From Firmicutes bacterium UBA2116 (GTDB lineage Bacteria > Bacillota > Clostridia > Tissierellales > Sedimentibacteraceae), in NCBI GenBank assembly GCA_002331025.1, contig DCYG01000016.1, positions 1 through 64,000 of the forward strand: DNA of 64,000 nt. Reading direction: 5' to 3'. Under the pieces are notes generated by a model. That model was not told the DNA's origin, made no database searches, and saw only the letters and a program-made list of their open reading frames with translations. This document shows, one piece after another, positions 10,180 through 18,907 of the stretch (within the stretch, counting starts at the first letter, position 1; each line of letters starts with the position of its first letter). A program made the position numbers and the translations under genes.

Positions 10180-10752
10180 ATGGAATATAGAAATGCTGCT
10201 ATTCAGGATATTAATAAGGTACAGTTGTTACAGCAAAAGTATCATATATCAACCATAAGAGATGAAGATAAACCACATGGATTTGTTACAACATTATTTA
10301 CGGAAAATCAATTTAAAGAACTGATAGAAAAAGAAAATGGACTTGCCATAGCTTGTGACGGTGAAAAAGTAGTCGGATATGCAATGTCCGCATCATGGCA
10401 ATATTGGTCTGCGTGGCCTTTATTTCAACATATGATCAATGATTTACCCAATACTACATTTTTAAACACTGTATTAAACACTGAAAACTCTTATCAATAT
10501 GGTCCGATATGCATAGACATGGAGTACAGAGGAACTGATGTCCTGCCTAATTTATTTGAATTTTCAAGATTACAGATGAAGGATAGATACCCTGTATTAA
10601 TTACATTTATAAATCATATAAACAATAGGTCCTACGATGCTCACACTCGTAAGCTGGGACTTGAAGTAATAAAAAACTTTGAGTTTAATAATAATCATTA
10701 CTATGAGTTAGGATATGACATGACAAAGAAAACTAAAGGTTCTGATATATAA
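10180..10752 (+). CDS. GNAT-like acetyltransferase domain protein
   Basis: This 190-residue soluble protein follows a GNAT plan: N-terminal MEYRNAAIQDINKV, a central strand GLAIACDGEKVVGYAM, and the segment YGPICIDMEYRGTDV that would form the acetyl-CoA loop. A C-terminal part with NRSYDAHTRKLGLEVI resembles the late GNAT helix and strand. The usual Q/RxxGxG/A loop is only loosely matched, so the exact subfamily is unclear. GGCGGGG precedes the ATG. It stands alone between the MATE gene and the Wzz-like gene. Confidence 0.6.
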   Translation: MEYRNAAIQDINKVQLLQQKYHISTIRDEDKPHGFVTTLFTENQFKELIEKENGLAIACDGEKVVGYAMSASWQYWSAWPLFQHMINDLPNTTFLNTVLNTENSYQYGPICIDMEYRGTDVLPNLFEFSRLQMKDRYPVLITFINHINNRSYDAHTRKLGLEVIKNFEFNNNHYYELGYDMTKKTKGSDI

Positions 10753-10828
10753 TTTATTAATTGAATATCACTTTAATTGCTGTTATAATGTATTAGTCAT
10801 ACTTTTTATATTGATAAAGGAGCAAACA

Positions 10829-11872
10829 ATGAACGAAAATCAAAACAATGTGCAATATTATGAAGATGAAATTGATTTAAGAGAGCTTATAATGGCTCTT
10901 TGGAAAAGAAAAATAATGATAATATGCTTTACTCTTATAGCAGCAATATTAGCAGGGATGTTTAGTATGTTTGTTTTATCACCTGTTTACGATTCAAAAT
11001 TAAATATAGTTATAAGCATGCCTGAAAAATATATTACAAGATATGGCGAGTATGTATTGCCGATTACGACAAATGAGCAATATATCAATTTAATAACAAG
11101 TAATGATGTGTTACTTCATACGATTGAGGATATGGGTTATGACAAAGAAACTACTAGTATAGATGGATTGAGAAAGAAAATTACGGTCGGTAAAAATGAA
11201 GCAAAAGCAGGCTCTGTTCAAAACAGCTTTGAAGTGATCGTTTCAGCAAATAATCCTGAAGAAGCTCTGAAGTTAGCTCAAATATTATACAGTAATTATT
11301 TAGATTTTTTAGATTCCATGACAAAGGAAAGAGCAGTTAACTATTATTACAATCACTTCACCATAGAATTAAGAGCATTAGAAAATTCATTACTCAGCCA
11401 GAAAGAAATACTGAAAAGTAACGAAGATTTATTGGCACAAACACCTAAAAATATAAGTGACGGTAATGCAAATATAGAAATACAGTCCCCTTTGAACGGA
11501 AGCAGTGATTATATTCTGCCGGTTGATACTATAAATCCAAATTATATTAAATTAGAAACTGATATTATTGCAAACAAGCAATTAATTAACAACTTAGAAA
11601 ATTCTATCAGAATGAATAATCAATACTTAGCGGAATTAGACAGGGAAAGAGAGGCAATATACAAATACTACAGAACCGGTCAAACTGAAATTTTGGAATC
11701 AAGTGTAATCGGAGTAGTAGAAACAAATGTTTATTTACCTTCGCCTCCTGTAGCACCAACTCAAAAAACGAGCCCAAGCAATGCCTTAAACACTGCAATC
11801 GGTGCAGTATTAGGTGGTATGCTAGGAGTCATGGTAGCTTTGTTTCAGGAATATTGGTTTAAAAAAGCGTAG
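10829..11872 (+). CDS. Wzz/YveK-type chain-length or capsule regulator protein
   Basis: This protein of about 347 residues has an N-terminal cytoplasmic start (EDEIDLRELIMALWKRK), one membrane helix, a large extracytoplasmic part with helices, a Pro-rich segment (SPPVAPTQKTSPS) and a C-terminal helix. This is the layout of polysaccharide co-polymerases such as Wzz, YveK and CapA. They normally act with a tyrosine kinase and a glycan polymerase, but neither is adjacent. A TTG 18 bases upstream is rejected because AAAGGAG sits between it and the ATG at 10829. A terminator follows directly, so it is monocistronic. Confidence 0.82.
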   Translation: MNENQNNVQYYEDEIDLRELIMALWKRKIMIICFTLIAAILAGMFSMFVLSPVYDSKLNIVISMPEKYITRYGEYVLPITTNEQYINLITSNDVLLHTIEDMGYDKETTSIDGLRKKITVGKNEAKAGSVQNSFEVIVSANNPEEALKLAQILYSNYLDFLDSMTKERAVNYYYNHFTIELRALENSLLSQKEILKSNEDLLAQTPKNISDGNANIEIQSPLNGSSDYILPVDTINPNYIKLETDIIANKQLINNLENSIRMNNQYLAELDREREAIYKYYRTGQTEILESSVIGVVETNVYLPSPPVAPTQKTSPSNALNTAIGAVLGGMLGVMVALFQEYWFKKA

Positions 11873-11881
11873 GTTGACGAA

Positions 11882-11912
11882 AAAGACCCCACTGAATTGA
11901 GGGTCTTTAATT
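11882..11912 (+). terminator. Terminator after the Wzz-like gene
   Basis: An 8-bp stem (AAAGACCC / GGGTCTTT) with an 11-base loop is followed by AATTT. Confidence 0.7.
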
Positions 11913-11950
11913 TATAAAAGAATGACGAAAAAGGAGACAGATGGAAACAG

Positions 11951-12490
11951 ATGAAAGGATTATTGGAAATATATTTTACATTTTTTAAAATAAGTTCGGT
12001 AACCTTTGGTGGAGGAATGGCTATGATGCCGATACTCCAAAGGGAAATCGTACAAAATAAGCAATGGATAACCGATGAAGAAGTGATTGATTATTATGCA
12101 CTCAGTCAAGGTCTACCTGGAATATTGGCTATTAATGTAGCATCTATGATAGGTTATCGCAAAAGGGGGTTATTAGGTGATATAGCTGCAAGTCTAGGTA
12201 CAGTATCGCCATGCATTTTAATAATAACTATTTTAACTTCATTTATATCAAATTTCCGTGACATAGAAATTATACAGCATGCATTTGCCGGCATAACACT
12301 TGGTGCAACCGCATTAATATTCAGCGCTATAGTGGGTCTTTGGAAAAAAAGTGTTGTTGATAAAATCTGCTTAGCAATTTTTGTTATAACCGCTGCAATT
12401 ATGTTTGCGTTTGATATTTCGCCGGTTATTTTGATTATACTCAGTGGAGTTATTGGAATACTTGTTAAGAAATCAGGGTTAAGAGCATGA
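11951..12490 (+). CDS. Chromate transporter family protein, first half (short ChrA)
   Basis: This 179-residue membrane protein of the CHR family has the hallmark motif FGGGMAMMPILQREIV near the N-terminus, followed by LSQGLPGILAINVA. Short-chain CHR proteins work as pairs that together equal one full ChrA. The next gene overlaps by 4 bases and is the partner. Characterised members export chromate, but many pairs of this type have no proven substrate. GAAAAAGGAGA lies upstream of the start. Confidence 0.9.
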   Translation: MKGLLEIYFTFFKISSVTFGGGMAMMPILQREIVQNKQWITDEEVIDYYALSQGLPGILAINVASMIGYRKRGLLGDIAASLGTVSPCILIITILTSFISNFRDIEIIQHAFAGITLGATALIFSAIVGLWKKSVVDKICLAIFVITAAIMFAFDISPVILIILSGVIGILVKKSGLRA

Positions 12491-13047
12491 TATATTTAAA
12501 ATTATTTTATGAATTTTTTATTATAGGTTTATTTACATTTGGAGGCGGATTAGCTACCATACCTTATTTGAAGGATTTAGCAGAGAGAACCGGCTGGTAT
12601 GAGGTGTCATTTATAACGGATATGATTGCCATATCAGAATCAACGCCCGGACCTATAGGTATAAATATGGCTACATATGTGGGCAATGAAGTTGCGGGAA
12701 TCTTTGGAGGTATCCTCGCAACGGTTTCGGAAATTTTACCCTCTATAATAATAGTGGCATTGGTATCTAAGTTTTTGTTTAAATTTAAAAACAATCAAGA
12801 TTTTAAGCATGCATTTTACGGTATAAGACCATGTGTTGCAGGCTTGCTTGCTTACGTAGGTGTGGACTTGCTAAGCGTAGCAATATTAAACAGAAGCTTG
12901 ATATCGACAGTTGGTTTATTCGGCAGCATAGACATATTAAAATCAATTATTTTCTTAGCTATATTTTATTCAATAGTAAAATTTAAGAAACACCCGGTTA
13001 CCTATATTATAATCTCCGGAATAATAGGTGTAATTCTAAAACTATAA
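12487..13047 (+). CDS. Chromate transporter family protein, second half (short ChrA)
   Basis: This is the 186-residue partner of the preceding gene. It carries FGGGLATIPYLKDLAER and the matching SESTPGPIGINMATYVG. The ATGA overlap with the first half indicates translational coupling and a heterodimer. The pair lies between two terminators and is an independent operon. The transported anion is unknown. Confidence 0.9.
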   Translation: MIYLKLFYEFFIIGLFTFGGGLATIPYLKDLAERTGWYEVSFITDMIAISESTPGPIGINMATYVGNEVAGIFGGILATVSEILPSIIIVALVSKFLFKFKNNQDFKHAFYGIRPCVAGLLAYVGVDLLSVAILNRSLISTVGLFGSIDILKSIIFLAIFYSIVKFKKHPVTYIIISGIIGVILKL

Positions 13048-13094
13048 TTATTAAGGTCTGCAGCCTGTCATCTTGATGATTTTTTCATCAATCT

Positions 13095-13124
13095 GAACCT
13101 AAGGGAATACTTAGGTTCTTTTTT
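13095..13124 (+). terminator. Terminator after the chromate transporter pair
   Basis: A 9-bp stem (GAACCTAAG / CTTAGGTTC) with a 6-base loop is followed by a T6 run. Confidence 0.9.
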
Positions 13125-13214
13125 CTTTTATATTGGATAATAGTGTAAAACATGAATAAAATAATCCTAATATATCGGAGTGAGTTTAAAACGGTACAAA
13201 GGGAGATAAATACT

Positions 13215-13955
13215 ATGAGCACAATCGAAAAATCTTATTCATATTTATATAAAAAGGTAGTTAAGGCAGTAAATCCGTTAAAAAAGAAAGTGATAAAAAC
13301 AGAATGCATAGTACATAAATTTATTAACAATCAGGCGGTTGAAATATTGAAAAATGACGGTCATACTGCTGTTTATAACATAGTTTCCAAATATATCGAA
13401 GATATAAACGAAGGAGCTGTGTGGGCCGATCAGGATTTTAAAAGCAGTAATCATTTTTATAATCCGAAAATTCAAAGAGGTCTGTACGGTAACAGCAATG
13501 CCAGAACTGAATGCATTACTTATTACAGGAGAGCTATCAAGGAGTATTTTAAGGGAGATATTAAGAATGCTATGTTTTATTTAGGTGCGGCATGTCACTT
13601 GATTCAGGATTTAACCATTCCGCAGCATGCAAATATTGAACTGTTAAACAATCATAGGTCATATGAGAACTGGGTTATAAAGATGTATAACAAGCATCGC
13701 AGATTTAAGGTAGAAAGAGGTGGTATTTATCTTGATTCGTTAGAATATTATATTAATTTAAATACTCACAAAGCTATAGAAACATACAAAATGTATTCCG
13801 GTTTAAAAAATGGAGCTATGAAGTTTTATAAAATTACATCAATTTCATTAGTAATGGCACAGAAAACTACTGCCGGATTAATGAATAATTTTTTCTATGA
13901 CATTAAAAGATTAAAGGCGATTAAGCAAATGAGAAGAGGAAGACCTTTAATTTAG
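13215..13955 (+). CDS. Zinc-dependent phospholipase C-like protein
   Basis: The protein has about 246 residues. The core pattern AVWADQDFKSSNHFYNP, then AMFYLGAACHLIQDLTIPQHAN with its HxxxD-x4-H zinc ligands, matches the zinc phospholipase C / S1-P1 nuclease fold seen in the N-terminal domain of clostridial alpha-toxin. No signal peptide is seen and there is no C-terminal C2-like domain, so this is probably not a secreted toxin. An ATG at 13152 lacks a binding site, while GGGAG stands before the ATG at 13215, so the later start is chosen. The downstream amidase may be related in function (envelope), but that is only proximity. Confidence 0.75.
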   Translation: MSTIEKSYSYLYKKVVKAVNPLKKKVIKTECIVHKFINNQAVEILKNDGHTAVYNIVSKYIEDINEGAVWADQDFKSSNHFYNPKIQRGLYGNSNARTECITYYRRAIKEYFKGDIKNAMFYLGAACHLIQDLTIPQHANIELLNNHRSYENWVIKMYNKHRRFKVERGGIYLDSLEYYINLNTHKAIETYKMYSGLKNGAMKFYKITSISLVMAQKTTAGLMNNFFYDIKRLKAIKQMRRGRPLI

Positions 13956-14041
13956 TTATATATTCTGCATATACGCACTGAATCAGCCTTCATGCATAAA
14001 ATAAATTGCAATACAAATTTAGAGGAAACGGAGGTTGATTA

Positions 14042-14791
14042 ATGCCTACTATATATTTAAGTCCTTCAACTCAAGAATATAATTTATTTATAAACGGCGG
14101 CTCAGAAGAGCAGCATATGAATGATATAGTTGATGCCATGATACCTTATTTGCAAAGGTACGGTATCGAATTTTCAAGAAATACACCCGATATGACGGCA
14201 GGTTCTTCAATTGCTGCCTCAAATGCAGGAAATTACGATTTTCATTTAGCACTTCATTCAAATGCTTCTGCACCTGCAAATGCAGGTCAGAACAGAGGAC
14301 CTATTATATTCTATTATCCTTCAAGCACTAACGGACAAAGAATGGCTGAAATTATCAGACAGAACTTTACTGGTATCTATCCTTCACCGGATCTTGTAAG
14401 AACAATGCCGACAACAACTTTAGGTGAAGTTTCAAGAACGAGAGCACCATCAGTATTAGTCGAAGTTGCTTTTCATGATAACTGGGAAGATGCAAACTGG
14501 ATAGTAAACAATAAGGAATTGATTGCCTTAGCCCTTGCCAATTCATTAGCGCAATACTTTGGTATTCCGGTTACTAATGCCAGCACACAAAATGGACGGA
14601 CAATGGGAAGGGTAACATTAAATAGCGGGTACCTGAATATAAGAAATGGTCCGACCCTTAGTAATCCAGTTATAGGAATGGCACCAAACGGAGCAAATGT
14701 AGAAATAATCAGAAGAGTCGGAGATTGGTATCAAATTAATTACAACAATATTAACGGGTATGTGTTTGGTCAATACATCAGAATAATCTAA
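14042..14791 (+). CDS. N-acetylmuramoyl-L-alanine amidase with SH3b domain
   Basis: This 249-residue protein has an amidase_3 domain (about 1-175) and a C-terminal bacterial SH3 domain (about 185-249; MGRVTLNSGYLNIRNGPT). Candidate zinc ligands and catalytic residues lie in the GGSEEQHMND region, LALHSNA and VLVEVAFHDN. It would cut the MurNAc-L-Ala bond of peptidoglycan. There is no signal peptide, as in several Clostridium amidases that act in the mother cell or are released by lysis. GGAGG lies 7 bases before the ATG. It ends at a strong terminator shared with the convergent hemolysin III gene. Confidence 0.9.
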   Translation: MPTIYLSPSTQEYNLFINGGSEEQHMNDIVDAMIPYLQRYGIEFSRNTPDMTAGSSIAASNAGNYDFHLALHSNASAPANAGQNRGPIIFYYPSSTNGQRMAEIIRQNFTGIYPSPDLVRTMPTTTLGEVSRTRAPSVLVEVAFHDNWEDANWIVNNKELIALALANSLAQYFGIPVTNASTQNGRTMGRVTLNSGYLNIRNGPTLSNPVIGMAPNGANVEIIRRVGDWYQINYNNINGYVFGQYIRII

Positions 14792-14797
14792 AGTTAA

Positions 14798-14832
14798 AGC
14801 CGGAGTCATTTGTTTAACTCCGGCTATTTTTG
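14798..14832 (+). terminator. Bidirectional terminator between amidase and hemolysin III genes
   Basis: A 9-bp stem (AGCCGGAGT / ACTCCGGCT) has a 10-base loop. It is followed by ATTTTTG on the plus strand and flanked by A residues for the minus direction. Confidence 0.85.
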
Positions 14833-15477
14833 TTAACCTACGTAAAAATACATCATTATATAATGGCAGAATGAGCCTGCCAGAACAAATATATGGAACA
14901 GTTCGTGGAATCCAAAATATTTTTTGCTTATATTTGGTTTTTTAATTCCGTAGATAACACCGCCCACTGTGTAAAACAATCCACCGGCTATGAGCCAGGC
15001 AAGACCTCCTAAGGGCATGCTTTTAACAAGCGGAGAAAATACCATTACTGCCATCCATCCCATTCCGATATACAGTACGGAGCTGAACCAGTTAGGAGTA
15101 TTAATTTTAAACAGCTTAATAAATGTTCCTATAATTGTTACTGACCATACGGCTGCCAATAATCTATAACCTATGTAATTGTTTAAGACAAGCAGACAAA
15201 TAGGTGTATAGCTGCCTGCCACAAAAACAAATATCATAATGTGGTCAAACTTTCTCATAATGAGCTTTGCTTTCTGCTTTGATTTATCAATGAAATGATA
15301 AGCAGTACTTGTAGAATATAACAAAAACATGCTTATTCCAAAAATTAAAAATGCAACTGCAGTAATTAAATTTGATATTTTGTTGGTGAACAGGAAAAAT
15401 AAGATACCTGCCACCGCAAATACTGCGCCGCCTAAATGAGTCAATGCGCTTGTAATTTCTTTTTTATCTGTATTCAA
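14833..15477 (-). CDS. Hemolysin III / PAQR-family membrane protein (TTG start)
   Basis: This is a protein of about 214 residues with seven hydrophobic segments. The family pattern is ITSALTHLGGAVFAVAG at the start, STAYHFI after helix 2, FDHIMIFVFVAGSYTPICL, and FGFHELFHIFVLAGSFCHY near the end. The spaced histidines are the likely metal site of the PAQR/YqfA group. An ATG 63 bases upstream would add a tail without a binding site. GGGAGG stands 8 bases before the TTG at 15477 and gives the usual family length. Despite the name, haemolytic activity is proven for few members. Confidence 0.85.
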   Translation of the reverse strand: MNTDKKEITSALTHLGGAVFAVAGILFFLFTNKISNLITAVAFLIFGISMFLLYSTSTAYHFIDKSKQKAKLIMRKFDHIMIFVFVAGSYTPICLLVLNNYIGYRLLAAVWSVTIIGTFIKLFKINTPNWFSSVLYIGMGWMAVMVFSPLVKSMPLGGLAWLIAGGLFYTVGGVIYGIKKPNISKKYFGFHELFHIFVLAGSFCHYIMMYFYVG

Positions 15478-15694
15478 TAACAAAACCTCCCAGTTAAGAA
15501 GTGATACATTAATAATATTATGAATTTTAATAAATGTCAAAGCTATAAATAATATTTTTAATCAACCGGTTATTTTTATGCAGAAATTGTTTAATAAAGG
15601 CATATTCTTACCTGTATAAAATTACTGAATATTGAGTTAATGAAGCAGAGATGGTATAATTAATATAACATTATAAGAAGAAAAGAGGAGATTT

Positions 15695-16654
15695 ATGAAA
15701 CCAAAGATTTTAATAATTAAAAAGCTACCGGATTATGTTAAAGAATACATAGGAAATTATTGTGATTACGAAATCGCTGAAGATGCAGGATATGACAATA
15801 TAATTAATAAAATTCATGATAAGGATGGATTGTTGCTTGCAGGAACCAAAATTGACAAAAATTTGCTTGAGCACGCTCCAAAATTAAAAGTAGTAAGTAA
15901 TATATCTGTTGGTTATAATAATTTTAATATCGAAGATATGAAGGAAAAAAATATTATTGGAACTCATACTCCGGGAGTTTTAAATGATACTGTAGCTGAT
16001 TTGATATTTGGATTAATTCTTTCCACTGCAAGAAAGCTTCCTGAAATGGATAGATACGTAAAAGATGGCAAGTGGAACAAACAAGATGAAAGCATAATAT
16101 TTTCTAAAGATGTCCATCATTCTACATTAGGCATAATTGGTATGGGAAGAATAGGTGAAACTGTTGCAAAAAGGGCGAAATATGGATTCGATATGGATGT
16201 GCTTTATTATAACAGAAACAGAAAATATGATACAGAAAAAAATATGGGCGTAAAATATGCAGATTTAAACGATCTATTAAAGCAAAGCGATTTTATACTT
16301 ATAATGACTGCGTTAACAGACGAAACCTACCATATGATAGATGAAGAACAGTTCAATTTAATGAGAAGCGACGCAATACTCATAAATGCATCAAGAGGTG
16401 CGACCGTTAATGAAAAGGCACTTATAAAAGCGTTAAATGAAAAGAAAATTTTAGGAGCAGGACTTGATGTTTTTGAAAAAGAACCGATTGAAAAGGACAA
16501 TCCGCTTCTTAAAATGTCAAATGTTGTATTGCTGCCGCATGTTGGGTCTGCAACCATAAAAACACGAAATGATATGGCACGCCTGGCTGCTGAAAATTTA
16601 ATAGCGGCACTTAAGGGAGAAGTTCCTCCCAATGTGGTTCCGGAATTGAAATAA
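15695..16654 (+). CDS. D-isomer-specific 2-hydroxyacid dehydrogenase
   Basis: This 319-residue NAD(P)-dependent enzyme reduces 2-oxo acids to D-2-hydroxy acids. It has the Rossmann motif LGIIGMGRIGETVAKRA, the catalytic Arg in NASRG, the Glu in FEKEP and the His in LLPHVGSA. The sequence is closest in feel to glyoxylate/hydroxypyruvate reductases (GyaR type), but substrate specificity cannot be read. AGAGGAG lies before the ATG. It is a single gene. Confidence 0.9.
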   Translation: MKPKILIIKKLPDYVKEYIGNYCDYEIAEDAGYDNIINKIHDKDGLLLAGTKIDKNLLEHAPKLKVVSNISVGYNNFNIEDMKEKNIIGTHTPGVLNDTVADLIFGLILSTARKLPEMDRYVKDGKWNKQDESIIFSKDVHHSTLGIIGMGRIGETVAKRAKYGFDMDVLYYNRNRKYDTEKNMGVKYADLNDLLKQSDFILIMTALTDETYHMIDEEQFNLMRSDAILINASRGATVNEKALIKALNEKKILGAGLDVFEKEPIEKDNPLLKMSNVVLLPHVGSATIKTRNDMARLAAENLIAALKGEVPPNVVPELK

Positions 16655-16793
16655 AATAAAATACAAAATATGGGGTAAAATCCATTATTTCTACTCATAT
16701 ATAGATTTAAAAGTGAAATAATACTAAATGAAAGTTTATAACGGGCAAAGCCATTATTGAAACTTTTAAACTACAAAACAAGGAGAAATAATT

Positions 16794-16979
16794 ATGGAAG
16801 GCAAAGTACAAAAAATGAATCAACATAATCCTGGTATTAAGTGTCTTGTAAATTCATGTCATTATTGGGAACAAGGAGATCATTGCAATGCACAAAAAAT
16901 CGAAGTTATAAGCCGTGATGCTAAAAGTACGCATGAAACGGACTGTTCGACTTTCACACCACACAATAATATGAAATAA
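16794..16979 (+). CDS. DUF1540 small Cys protein
   Basis: This 61-residue protein has four cysteines in the DUF1540 arrangement (KCLVNSCHYW, DHCNA, ETDCSTF), probably a small metal-binding fold. DUF1540 proteins are common in spore-forming Firmicutes and of unknown function. A strong AAGGAG site precedes the ATG. It lies beside a Cys-rich coat-like gene and near tlp, so a spore role is plausible but unproven. Confidence 0.8.
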   Translation: MEGKVQKMNQHNPGIKCLVNSCHYWEQGDHCNAQKIEVISRDAKSTHETDCSTFTPHNNMK

Positions 16980-16999
16980 ATACTGTTTTGGCAAACTTA

Positions 17000-17034
17000 A
17001 ACGGCGGAGATATTATGAGATATCCTCCGCCGTC
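17000..17034. terminator. Inverted repeat between convergent genes
   Basis: ACGGCGGAG-ATAT pairs with ATATC-CTCCGCCGT with one bulged base. There is no good T run on either side, so this is a likely but imperfect terminator for the DUF1540 gene and the convergent coat-like gene. Confidence 0.5.
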
Positions 17035-17042
17035 AACATATT

Positions 17043-17405
17043 CTATCTTCTACAGCAGCATTTGCAGCAGCAATGATTATTATTATTGTTGTCTTCTTCA
17101 AGAGCGTCTTCTAATAATTCAAATAAGCATTCATATACACAGTCGCATCTGCGTCTGTTTCCGCCGCCCGGATTCACCCAATTGCCACAGCAAATATTAT
17201 GATGATGATTGTTATTTTCTTCAACTGCATCTTCGATTAATTCCAATAAACATCCATAAACACATTCGCAGTCGCATCTTCTGCGTCCTGCACCGCCAAC
17301 TTCATTTCCGCATCCTCTGCGATAGAAATCTCCGGCTACTGTTCCGTTAGCATAGTTTATTTTTCTTCCGCCTGCGCCTGCTACATTATTTTCATTATAA
17401 TACAT
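17043..17405 (-). CDS. Cys/Asn/His-rich duplicated protein, spore-coat-like
   Basis: This 120-residue protein is not recognised as a named family. It contains two copies of one module: RRRCDCECVYGCLLELIEDA and RRRCDCVYECLFELLEDALE. Each begins with clustered Arg and Cys and continues into an amphipathic helix. A run of Asn/His (ENNNHHHNICC) joins them, and the protein ends in a cysteine cluster (HCCCKCCCRR). Such composition is typical of cross-linked outer spore or coat proteins. A good AAAGGTG site precedes the ATG, and coding on this strand is better supported than the overlapping plus-strand frame. Function is inferred from composition and from spore-gene neighbours. Confidence 0.65.
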   Translation of the reverse strand: MYYNENNVAGAGGRKINYANGTVAGDFYRRGCGNEVGGAGRRRCDCECVYGCLLELIEDAVEENNNHHHNICCGNWVNPGGGNRRRCDCVYECLFELLEDALEEDNNNNNHCCCKCCCRR

Positions 17406-17613
17406 AATAACACCTTTTCCTATTTTGATTTTGAGCCAAGCCCATTATTATCATATTCCACCAAATAAAGATTGTTACTGCATGTCTTGTTATTGTACAA
17501 ACGCGGGGACTTTGCAAAAAGTCGGGAATTTTTAAGTACGCAACTTCTCATTAAGCATAATATGAATAATGAGATTTCTTAGTTTCAATAACTAGGGACA
17601 AAGGATGTGTATT

Positions 17614-18531
17614 ATGAATTATTTAAATCGTATATCAAAAGTTTACAATTCTGCAGAAAGAGTATTTTTTGATGACAACTCCAAATTTATCCTTATGAGT
17701 GACTGCCATAGGGGAGACGGAAGTTGGTCAGATTCTTTTTCCAGAAACCGTAATATTTTTTTTGCCGCGTTGTCACATTACTACAAGAAAGGATATACTT
17801 ATATTGAGATAGGTGACGGAGATGAATTGTGGGAAAACAGAAGCTTTCAAAATATAGTTGATCAGCACAGGGATGCATTTTGGATAATGAAAGAATTTTA
17901 CGATAAAGGACGGTTTTATATGATTTACGGCAACCATGACATGGTAAAGAAAAAAGAAAAATTTACAGAGGAAAATTTATATCAGTATTTCAGGCAAAGA
18001 GACGGTAAAATTATTACTTTGTTTAAAGATATAAAAGTTCATGAAGGGTTAGTTTTAAAGCACAGAGAGGACGGAACAGAAATATTGCTTCTGCATGGAC
18101 ATCAAGTGGATTTTTTAAACAGTGATATATGGAAAATTGCAAGATTTTTGGTGAGATACTTTTGGAAGCCGTTAGAAAACTTCGGAGTGAACGATGTAAC
18201 AAGGACCGCAAAAAATTATGAAAAGAAGAATGAAATGGCAAAGAAGCTGACGGAATGGGCAGTAAAAGAAAATAAAATAATAATAGCAGGACATAATCAC
18301 AAACCTATGTTGGATTCAGATAATATGGTCCCGTATTTTAACGACGGGAGCTGTGTTCATCCGCGATGTATAACAGGACTGGAAATAGCAGAAGGGAATA
18401 TTCAGCTTGTCAAATGGAGCGTTAAGGCAAGGGATACGGGAGAGTTATTAATAGGCAGGGATACATTGGCAGGACCTGTAAAAATTAAAAACTACATTAA
18501 TAATAATTTTGTAGTTACACATAATAACTAA
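17614..18531 (+). CDS. Calcineurin-like metallophosphoesterase
   Basis: This protein of about 305 residues has the full set of metallophosphoesterase motifs: MSDCHRGDG (D-x-H), EIGDGDELW, YGNHDM (GNHD), LLHGHQVD and IAGHNHKP (GHxH). It should bind two metal ions and hydrolyse phosphate esters; the substrate could be a protein, nucleotide or lipid. It resembles UDP-2,3-diacylglucosamine hydrolase-type folds in general plan only. The ATG at 17605 touches the AAAGGA site, so the ATG at 17614 is preferred. The last 35 bases of the gene may contain the promoter of the next gene. Confidence 0.85.
   Translation: MNYLNRISKVYNSAERVFFDDNSKFILMSDCHRGDGSWSDSFSRNRNIFFAALSHYYKKGYTYIEIGDGDELWENRSFQNIVDQHRDAFWIMKEFYDKGRFYMIYGNHDMVKKKEKFTEENLYQYFRQRDGKIITLFKDIKVHEGLVLKHREDGTEILLLHGHQVDFLNSDIWKIARFLVRYFWKPLENFGVNDVTRTAKNYEKKNEMAKKLTEWAVKENKIIIAGHNHKPMLDSDNMVPYFNDGSCVHPRCITGLEIAEGNIQLVKWSVKARDTGELLIGRDTLAGPVKIKNYINNNFVVTHNN
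18497..18526 (+). promoter_or_regulatory. Candidate sigma-G promoter of tlp
   Basis: TTAATA (18497-18502) and CATAATA (18520-18526) are spaced by 17 bases, close to the forespore sigma-G consensus TGAATA / CATACTA. The site is inside the 3' end of the upstream gene and about 50 bases before tlp, which is a forespore gene in Bacillus. This is a visual match only. Confidence 0.4.
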
Positions 18532-18575
18532 TAGATTATATATAATCTTTAATAAACAAACAGTGAGGTGAAAAA

Positions 18576-18806
18576 ATGAATAAATCAAAACCGGATGATA
18601 GAAGAGATAATGTCGATAAAATTCAAAGAAACATTGATAATACTATAGCAAACTACAGAGAAACGGAAGACATGATAAGAAACAGCATGAGCAATAAGCA
18701 AAAAAATGATCTTCAGGAAAAAAACGAAAGAAGAGAACAATCAATTAAAAATATGAGAAGAGAAATAAGAGACGAAGCTCTTGATAGAAATGGTAATATA
18801 AAATAG
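18576..18806 (+). CDS. tlp: Small acid-soluble spore protein Tlp
   Basis: This 76-residue hydrophilic protein matches the Tlp family along its length. KPDDRRDNVDKIQRNIDNTI near the start and EKNERREQSIKNMRREIRDE near the end are the conserved blocks, as in Bacillus Tlp. In Bacillus it is made in the forespore and located in the spore core. GTGAGGTG precedes the ATG and a terminator follows. It is direct evidence that the organism belongs to a sporulating lineage. Confidence 0.92.
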   Translation: MNKSKPDDRRDNVDKIQRNIDNTIANYRETEDMIRNSMSNKQKNDLQEKNERREQSIKNMRREIRDEALDRNGNIK

Positions 18807-18822
18807 ATTAACGCAAATAATC

Positions 18823-18858
18823 AGGGAGATTCCCAGCATTAGAATCTCCCCTATTTTT
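18823..18858 (+). terminator. Terminator after tlp
   Basis: A 10-bp stem (AGGGAGATTC / GAATCTCCCT) with a 9-base loop is followed by a T5 run. Confidence 0.85.
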
Positions 18859-18907
18859 CACGTGCATCATAAGCGATGACACCAAATCATAAAATTGGAT
18901 CATCTGC

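Noticed and set aside
16988..17350. A 120-codon plus-strand frame opposite the Cys-rich coat-like gene
   Set aside because: It has no ribosome site and a Cys/Ser/Arg composition that mirrors the minus-strand repeats; the minus frame has a good start and modular repeats.
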